The notes below the pieces were generated by a model, which saw only the letters and a list, made by a program, of their open reading frames with translations, ran no database searches and was not told the DNA's origin. The position numbers were made by a program, and so were the translations under genes. This document shows positions 58,413 to 64,000 of a DNA stretch of 64,000 nt, one piece after another. Source of the DNA: Lustribacter sp965277075 (GTDB lineage Bacteria; Vulcanimicrobiota; Vulcanimicrobiia; Vulcanimicrobiales; Vulcanimicrobiaceae). Each line of letters starts with the position of its first letter. Position 1 is the stretch's first letter. The DNA is taken from assembly GCA_965277075.1 (NCBI GenBank), contig OZ255707.1:1550001-1614000 (forward strand). Reading direction: 5' to 3'.

Positions 58413-60710
58413 ACGTCACGCCGCTCGTCGCCCTCCCTCGCGCACTGGGGAGCGTTTACCGCACACGTCGACGACGGCCGGCTCGTCGCGACGTCACCGT
58501 TCGAACACGATCCGCATCCGAACGCGCTCAACGATGCGTGGCCAGAGATGGTCTACGCCAAACATCGAATCGCGCAGCCGTATGCGCGTGCCGGCTGGCT
58601 GAACGCCCGGCGCGGTGCGCCGCGCGGCGTGCGCGGGAGCGACGACTTCGTCCCCATCGGCTGGGATGCGGCGTTGGATTTCGTCGCGAACGAAGTCGCG
58701 CGGGTGCGAACGGCGTTCGGCAACGCGTCGATCTTCGGCGGCTCGTACGGGTGGGCCAGTGCCGGGCGTCTTCACCACGCGCGCTCGCTCTTGCAGCGTT
58801 TCCTCTACGCGGCCGGCGGCGCGACGCTGCAAGTGACGAACTACAGCTTCGGCGCCGCAATGATCGTGTTGCCGCGCGTTCTCGGGTCGATCGAGAGTGT
58901 GTCCGGTGCGGTCCCGAGTTGGCGCGACATTGCCGCGCACGGCGAGCGCTTCATCGCGTTCGGCGGCCTCTCGTCGAAGAATTGGAAAGTCGAATCGGGC
59001 GGCAGCGGCCTCCACCCTTTCGATGACGTTGCCGCGGCGGCACGCGCGAGCGGTGTCGCGTTCACCAGTATCTCACCGCTGCGTGACGACGGCGTCGACG
59101 CGTTCGGTGCGACGTGGCTTCCGATCCGGCCGAACACCGACACCGCGTTGATCCTGGCACTCGCCTACGTGGTGCACGCGCGCGGCGCGACGGACGACGC
59201 GTTTCTCGAGCGCTGCACGGTCGGCGCGGATCGCTTCATCGACTACATCACCGGCGCATCGGACGGCGTGGCCAAAACGCCGGCCTGGGCTGCCGCGATC
59301 ACCGGTATCGACGCCGACCGCATTACAACGCTCGCGGCGTCGATCATCGGCAAGCGCACCCTCCTGACCGCGAGCTGGTCGCTCCAGCGCGCGGAAAACG
59401 GCGAGCAGCCGTATTGGGCGCTGATCGCGCTCGCGGCGATGCTCGGCCAGATCGGGTTACCCGGCGGCGGCGTCGGTTTCGGGTATGGTTCGATCAACGC
59501 GCGCGGCGGACCGCCGTACCGTACGCCGGCATTCGGCATGCCGGCGCGACACCGCTCAACCGACGTGCGCATTCCGGTTGCGCGCGTCGCCGACTGTTTG
59601 CTCGATCCCGGCGGCATACTCGAGTTCGACGGCACGACGTTGACATATCCCGACATTCGACTCGTGTATTGGGCCGGCGGCAATCCGTTCCACCATCATC
59701 AGGATCTTTTTCGTTTGCGCGACGCATTCCAGCGTCCGGAGACGGTGATCGTACACGAGCCGTGGTGGACCGCGACGGCGCGGCACGCCGATATCGTCTT
59801 GCCGGCGACGACGCCGCTCGAACGCAACGATATCGGCGGGTCGTCGAACGACCCGTTCCTTATCGCCATGCACCGTGCGATCGCGCCCGTCGGCGCAGCC
59901 CGCGACGACTTCACGATTTTCGGCGACCTTGCCGATCGCCTCGGCGTACGTCACGATTTCGACGAGGGCCTCGACGAGAACGCGTGGCTGCACCGCATCT
60001 ACGCAAACGCCGCCGACCGTCTTGCCGGCCGGGGCGTTTCGCTCCCGTCGTTCGACTCATTTTGGACGCAAGGGTACGCCCGCATTCCCGAACCACCGCC
60101 GGCCGGCACACCGTTCGCGGATTTTCGCGCCGATCCGCTCGTCCATCGCTTGCACACGCCCTCCGGACGCATCGAACTCTCCTCCGATGCGATCGGCGCG
60201 TTCGGTTACGACGACGTTGCAAGCCATCCGGCCTGGCGCGAACCGCGCGAATGGCTCGGCGCACCTCTCGCGGCACGTTTTCCCCTGCACATGATCTCGA
60301 CCCAGCCCGCAGACAAACTGCACGCGCAGATGGACGCCTCGTCGGAGAGCCGGCGCGGAAAAACCGCCGAGCGCAACACGTTGCTCATGCATCCGGCCGA
60401 TGCTTCTGCGCGCGGCATTGCGGACGGCGGCGTCGTACGCGTGTTCAACGATCGCGGCGCGTGTCTCGCCGGGGTGCGCCTCACGGACGACATCATGCCC
60501 GGCGTCGTGCGCCTGCCGACCGGTGCGACGTTCGATCCGGTACCCGGCGGCGAGCGGCTCGACGTGCACGGGAACCCGAACGCGGTAACGCGCGACGTCG
60601 GAACGTCGCGGCTCGGTCAGGGCTGCGCGGCGCAGAGCTGCCTCGTCGAGATCGCGGTTTGGACGGGCGACGTTCCACCGGTTACCGCGTTCAAATCGCC
60701 GGTGCACTGA
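58413..60710 (+). CDS. Molybdopterin oxidoreductase, BisC/TorZ (DMSO reductase) family
   Basis: This is a molybdopterin-guanine-dinucleotide enzyme of about 765 residues of the biotin sulfoxide/TMAO/DMSO reductase group. It has no N-terminal Fe-S cysteines and carries GGSYGWASAGRLHH (serines 111 and 116, serine-ligand region). VYWAGGNPFHHHQDLF and ATTPLERNDIGG are family landmarks, and GTSRLGQGCAAQSCLVEI ends it. There is no signal peptide, so it is probably cytoplasmic and BisC-like, reducing S- or N-oxides such as methionine or biotin sulfoxide. The start appears to be ACG at 58413. The frame is open further upstream, but that part is the shadow of other genes. Confidence 0.9.
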   Translation, partial: TSRRSSPSLAHWGAFTAHVDDGRLVATSPFEHDPHPNALNDAWPEMVYAKHRIAQPYARAGWLNARRGAPRGVRGSDDFVPIGWDAALDFVANEVARVRTAFGNASIFGGSYGWASAGRLHHARSLLQRFLYAAGGATLQVTNYSFGAAMIVLPRVLGSIESVSGAVPSWRDIAAHGERFIAFGGLSSKNWKVESGGSGLHPFDDVAAAARASGVAFTSISPLRDDGVDAFGATWLPIRPNTDTALILALAYVVHARGATDDAFLERCTVGADRFIDYITGASDGVAKTPAWAAAITGIDADRITTLAASIIGKRTLLTASWSLQRAENGEQPYWALIALAAMLGQIGLPGGGVGFGYGSINARGGPPYRTPAFGMPARHRSTDVRIPVARVADCLLDPGGILEFDGTTLTYPDIRLVYWAGGNPFHHHQDLFRLRDAFQRPETVIVHEPWWTATARHADIVLPATTPLERNDIGGSSNDPFLIAMHRAIAPVGAARDDFTIFGDLADRLGVRHDFDEGLDENAWLHRIYANAADRLAGRGVSLPSFDSFWTQGYARIPEPPPAGTPFADFRADPLVHRLHTPSGRIELSSDAIGAFGYDDVASHPAWREPREWLGAPLAARFPLHMISTQPADKLHAQMDASSESRRGKTAERNTLLMHPADASARGIADGGVVRVFNDRGACLAGVRLTDDIMPGVVRLPTGATFDPVPGGERLDVHGNPNAVTRDVGTSRLGQGCAAQSCLVEIAVWTGDVPPVTAFKSPVH

Positions 60711-62130
60711 CGCGCGAATCACGATGGCCGCTCGCCTCCGCGCCGGCGTGCGGATCGAGTCGTGCAAAGTCGAGCGCCGAGAGCGCGGCGAGAATGGCTA
60801 CCGGCACGAACGCAAGCCGGAAATCATTGGCGGTGTATCCCGGCAGCCCTGGATGGCGCAGCACCGCCACGACGCCGAGAATCGAGGTCGCGAACGCGAT
60901 CCCGAGACCCCATGCGAGCTGCTGGAGCGTGCTTCCGAGCGACGTCGCGGCGCTCATGCGTTCGGGTGGGACATCGACGTAGGTGAGCGCGTTGAACGCG
61001 CCGATCTGAACCGACCGGAACAGTCCGATGACGAACAAAACGCCGAAGATCAGCGCGATGGGCGTCGTCGCGGTGAACGTCGCGCAAAGCGACATCGCGA
61101 ATGCTGCGAGCAACCCGTTTACGACAAGGGTGCGCCGAAAGCCGAACCTGCGCATGATCCGCGCCGAATACACTTTCATCGTCAGATCACCGCCCGCGCA
61201 GCCGATGATGAGCAGTCCCGAGGCGAAGGCGCTCATGCCGAAGCCGACTTGGAAGAGCAGGGGCCAAAGCAGCGGCGTCGCGCCGATCACGATGCGGAAC
61301 GACGTTCCGGCGAAAAGCGAGCCGTGCGCGAACGTCGGAATCTTCCACAGCGAGAGGTCGAGAATCGGGTGCCTCGCGCGGCGCAAATGCACGAACGCGA
61401 GGGCGCATACGAGAAGGCTGCCGCCGAGCAACGTCGCGAGCAGCCACGCCGGCACGTTCGGCCGCGCGAGCTGATCGAGCCCGAAAACAAGCGATGACAA
61501 GCCGACGCCGCTGAGGACGAAGCCGACTACGTCGAACGAACGGCGTTCGGCCGCGCGATGGTCGTGCATGTACGCCAGCACGAGCGCAAGCCCGGCGATA
61601 CCGATTGGAATATTGAGGAAAAATATCCAGCGCCACGATGAGTACGTCGTGATGAAACCGCCGATCGGCGGACCGAGTACCGGCGCAACAAGCCCCGGCG
61701 TCGTGATGTACTGTGTGAGCCGGATTAAGTCGCGCTTGTCACTGCTGCGCATAACGACGAGCCGTCCGACCGGCACCATCATGGCGCCGCCGATCCCCTG
61801 GACGACGCGCGCAGCGACGAACGGTGCGAGCGCGTCCGAGATGCCGCACAGGACCGACGCGACCGTAAACACGACGATCGCGCTTGCGAAAATCGTCTTC
61901 GAGCCGAACCGGTCAGCCATCCAGCCGCTCGAGGGGATAAAGACCGCGAGCGCGATTAGATATCCCGACATGCCGATGCTAAGGTTAACGGGATTTTCGT
62001 GGAACGAGCGGGCCATCTCCGGCAGCGCCGTCGCGATGACCGTCCCGTCGAGCATTTCCATGAAAAAGGCGCACGCGACGATCAGAGCGATGAGAACCGG
62101 ACGGTTCTCCGGTGCGACGAGGCGACGCAT
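60691..62130 (-). CDS. MFS drug/metabolite exporter, DHA2 (EmrB/QacA) family
   Basis: This is a major facilitator with about 14 membrane helices and 479 residues. The N-terminal motif MLDGTVIATALPEM and the helix-5 motif GPPIGGFITTYSSWRWIFFLNIPIG are diagnostic of the 14-helix DHA2 group; WMADRFGSK is the loop 2-3 signature. It probably exports a hydrophobic compound by proton antiport. No EmrA-type adaptor or TetR regulator is next to it. The end overlaps the convergent BisC-like gene by 20 bases. Confidence 0.93.
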   Translation of the reverse strand: MRRLVAPENRPVLIALIVACAFFMEMLDGTVIATALPEMARSFHENPVNLSIGMSGYLIALAVFIPSSGWMADRFGSKTIFASAIVVFTVASVLCGISDALAPFVAARVVQGIGGAMMVPVGRLVVMRSSDKRDLIRLTQYITTPGLVAPVLGPPIGGFITTYSSWRWIFFLNIPIGIAGLALVLAYMHDHRAAERRSFDVVGFVLSGVGLSSLVFGLDQLARPNVPAWLLATLLGGSLLVCALAFVHLRRARHPILDLSLWKIPTFAHGSLFAGTSFRIVIGATPLLWPLLFQVGFGMSAFASGLLIIGCAGGDLTMKVYSARIMRRFGFRRTLVVNGLLAAFAMSLCATFTATTPIALIFGVLFVIGLFRSVQIGAFNALTYVDVPPERMSAATSLGSTLQQLAWGLGIAFATSILGVVAVLRHPGLPGYTANDFRLAFVPVAILAALSALDFARLDPHAGAEASGHRDSRVSAPAI

Positions 62131-62188
62131 GCCGGATCAGTTCATCGCCGGGGCGCCATACTTCTCCGTGAGACGTCCCGGCGAAGTG

Positions 62189-62404
62189 CTAGCGCTTTCG
62201 GCCGCCCATATTCCCCGAAGATGCCCCGCCGACGATGGCAATGACGCCGATCACTAAAATCCAAACCCACACCCAGAGCAATCCGCCGTTGTCGGACGGT
62301 GCGCTCGTCACCGCTTGCGCTTGCGCCTGAGCCTGCGCCGGTACGCCGGCGACGATCGAGCCGAGAGCGGCCGCCAGGGCCGCTAAAGAAGCACGCTTGT
62401 TCAC
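62189..62404 (-). CDS. Small exported or membrane protein with Gly-rich tail
   Basis: This is a 71-residue protein: a signal peptide (NKRASLAALAAALGSIVAGVPAQA), an AQAQAQAV linker, a hydrophobic helix (GGLLWVWVWILVIGVIAIVGG) and a short tail SSGNMGGRKR. GGAGGAGG lies just upstream of the GTG at 62404, which settles the start. It is downstream of nothing in particular and divergent from the monooxygenase gene. Function is unknown. Confidence 0.6.
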   Translation of the reverse strand: MNKRASLAALAAALGSIVAGVPAQAQAQAQAVTSAPSDNGGLLWVWVWILVIGVIAIVGGASSGNMGGRKR

Positions 62405-62491
62405 GAGATCCTCCTCCGAGATGCCGTGCAATCGGTACGGACTACCGTACGCACAAAGGTCCCCACCGGCCGCGTTCTTCAATCTTTCGGC

Positions 62492-63703
62492 ATGCGAACT
62501 AACGACCGCGTTCTCATCGTCGGCGGCGGTCCGGTCGGCACGATCACCGGCCTCAAACTCGTCCGTGAGGGCATCCCCGTCACGATCTTCGACGCGCTGG
62601 CCGAACCGGCGCCCGATCACCGCGCGTCGACGCTCCAGCCGTCGACCCTCGATCTGCTCGAAGACCTCGACATGCTGCCGCGCATTCATGACGAGGGGCT
62701 ACCGTCGCCCGTCTTCCAGTGGCGCGATATCCCGACCGGCGAGATCGTTGAATTCGACTACGGGGTGCTCGCCGATGAGTGCGCGCATCCGTACGTGATC
62801 CAACTCGAGCAGCATCGCACGATCGGCGCGGCGTTGGACATCGCCGCGCGCTACGCGGACTACGAGCTCATCCGGCCGGTCACCGTCACGGCAATTCGGC
62901 AAGACGCCGGCGGCGTGGCGGCCGACGTCACGTTCGCCGACGGTCGCGTCGAGACGTTTACCGGGAAATACCTCATCGGCTGCGACGGCGGCCGCAGCAT
63001 CGTCCGCAAAGCGATCGGTGCGTCGTTCGACGGGTTCACCTGGCCCGAACGCTTCAACATCATCGCGACGCCGTTCGATTTCGCGAAACTCGGCTTTCGT
63101 TTTCGCAACTACTGTCCGCATCCGGAGCGCTGGGTTTCGCTGATCAAAGTACCCGGCGAAGATTTCGCGGGCTTGTGGCGTTGCATCTTCCCGGCGAAAA
63201 GCGACGAGAGCGACGAATACGTGCAGAGCGACGCTTGGATCGAAGAACGCTTTCGTGAGCGCTTTCCCGAGGGAGCGCCGTACGTCGTCCGCCATCGCAA
63301 CATGTACAACGTGCATCAGCGTGTCGCAGGATCGTTTCGCAGCGGACGTTTCGCGCTCGCCGGCGACGCCGCGCACCTCAACAGCCCGATCGGCGGCGTC
63401 GGGATGAACAGCGGCATTCACGACGGCGTCAATCTCGCCCGGAAACTACGTGCGATCTGGGACGGCGCGGACGCGAATGCCTTACTCGGCCAGTACGACC
63501 GTCAACGTCGCGAGACGGCGATCGAATACGTGCAAGCGCAAACGATCGCGAACAAACGGACGCTCGAAGAAAACAATCCGCAGGCGCGCAAGCGCAACTT
63601 CGACGAACTCCGGCGGCAGGCGAACGATCCGGAACTCGCGCGCGACTACGCGCGGCGCGGCTCGCTCATCGCCATGTGGGAACGCTCGGAAGCTATCGCC
63701 TAG
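62492..63703 (+). CDS. FAD-dependent aromatic monooxygenase (PheA/TfdB-like)
   Basis: This is a flavin hydroxylase of 403 residues. It has the Rossmann motif VLIVGGGPVGTITGLKL, the DG motif YLIGCDGGRSIVRKA and the GD motif RFALAGDAAHLNSPIGGVGMNSG. That last motif form, together with HRASTLQPSTLDLLEDLDM, puts it with phenol and 3-(3-hydroxyphenyl)propionate-type hydroxylases. The ATG at 62492 starts just before the Rossmann strand. No partner catabolic genes follow; the next gene is convergent and overlaps by 11 bases. Confidence 0.9.
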   Translation: MRTNDRVLIVGGGPVGTITGLKLVREGIPVTIFDALAEPAPDHRASTLQPSTLDLLEDLDMLPRIHDEGLPSPVFQWRDIPTGEIVEFDYGVLADECAHPYVIQLEQHRTIGAALDIAARYADYELIRPVTVTAIRQDAGGVAADVTFADGRVETFTGKYLIGCDGGRSIVRKAIGASFDGFTWPERFNIIATPFDFAKLGFRFRNYCPHPERWVSLIKVPGEDFAGLWRCIFPAKSDESDEYVQSDAWIEERFRERFPEGAPYVVRHRNMYNVHQRVAGSFRSGRFALAGDAAHLNSPIGGVGMNSGIHDGVNLARKLRAIWDGADANALLGQYDRQRRETAIEYVQAQTIANKRTLEENNPQARKRNFDELRRQANDPELARDYARRGSLIAMWERSEAIA

Positions 63704-64000
63704 CGCGTTTGCGCAGCATCGTCTGGACGGCCCGGATCACGCGCTCGACCGGCGCGCGCCGATAGCCCCACATGACGTCGGGGCTCGGCGGCAACACGAT
63801 CATCGTCGCGTTCGCTTCGAACACGACGACGCGCCCGTCGCGCGTGAGACTGAAATCGATACCGGCATAATCGAGCGCGAGCAGATCGGTGACGCGTTCG
63901 AGCGCCGCGATCGCGCGCGTCCCGAGCGCCGCCTGCGGATCGGCGAGAAAGCGCGCGTCCTCGGCCCGATTCGCCGCGTCATCCATGTCCGCGGTGAAGT
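63693..64000 (-). CDS. ATP-grasp family protein, C-terminal part (5' end outside window)
   Basis: This is the last hundred or so residues of a longer protein whose frame is open to the right edge. DYAGIDFSLTRDGRVVVFEANATMIV is the C-terminal metal- and ATP-binding strand of RimK-like ATP-grasp ligases (the Asp and the Glu-x-Asn triad), preceded by ARFLADPQAALGTRAIAALERV. Similar proteins of unknown ligase specificity are common. Only the tail is visible, so the product is unknown. Confidence 0.75.
   Translation of the reverse strand, partial: FTADMDDAANRAEDARFLADPQAALGTRAIAALERVTDLLALDYAGIDFSLTRDGRVVVFEANATMIVLPPSPDVMWGYRRAPVERVIRAVQTMLRKRARR

Overview
The window is high-GC, almost fully coding bacterial DNA. 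Genes are tightly packed, with many 4-nt stop/start overlaps (ATGA, GTGA, TTGA) and frequent GTG and TTG starts. There are no rRNA or tRNA genes, insertion sequences or CRISPR arrays. A complete group 1h [NiFe] hydrogenase locus, many soil-type catabolic genes, and no actinobacterial hallmark genes would fit a soil lineage such as Candidatus Eremiobacterota (WPS-2) or another atmospheric-H2-oxidising phylum. That placement is inference; the sequence alone does not prove it.

Layout. (1) 1-6806: a catabolic operon with the end of an aldehyde dehydrogenase, a hydantoinase/oxoprolinase pair (HyuA, HyuB), an MFS importer and a fumarylacetoacetate-hydrolase-family enzyme. (2) 6824-14942: mostly exported or membrane proteins (DUF5666-like protein, MscS channel, cyclophilin, ferritin-like protein, M16 peptidase) and a flavin monooxygenase. 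(3) 14959-28358: the hydrogenase locus. One leftward operon runs hhyS-hhyL-hhyE-DUF5947-DUF6084-conserved protein-protease-two small ORFs-hypC-hypD-hypE-glutaredoxin-like-hypF, and hypA-hypB run rightward from the shared upstream region. It encodes the high-affinity enzyme, its putative electron-relay protein and all NiFe(CN)2CO cofactor assembly factors. (4) 28359-28747: a repeat cluster built on a 22-bp unit that runs into the end of ppdK (pyruvate phosphate dikinase). (5) 31701-37008: argB and a four-gene operon with methyltransferase, flavin oxidoreductase, SRPBCC cyclase and ketosynthase, which looks like a small polyketide or aromatic pathway. (6) 37016-48776: two related modules of HyuB-type proteins plus orphan periplasmic binding proteins, with a LysR regulator and a lone molybdenum hydroxylase large subunit between them. 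(7) 48891-54984: a probable sulfur module with a thiol-dioxygenase-like cupin, a siroheme sulfite reductase, a PhnDCE-type ABC importer and an additional binding protein. (8) 54966-64000: a serine hydrolase, two tail-to-tail stress proteins (YsnF/AvaK type), a BisC/DMSO-reductase-family molybdoenzyme, an MFS exporter, an FAD monooxygenase and the end of an ATP-grasp protein.

The most unusual signal is at translation starts. Four genes (hyuA at 715, the cyclase at 34923, the binding protein at 54163, the BisC-like enzyme at 58413) have no plausible ATG, GTG or TTG start where homology demands one. Three of them instead have a good Shine-Dalgarno sequence 5-7 nt before ATC, ATT or ACG, and the fourth has a CTGA stop/start overlap.
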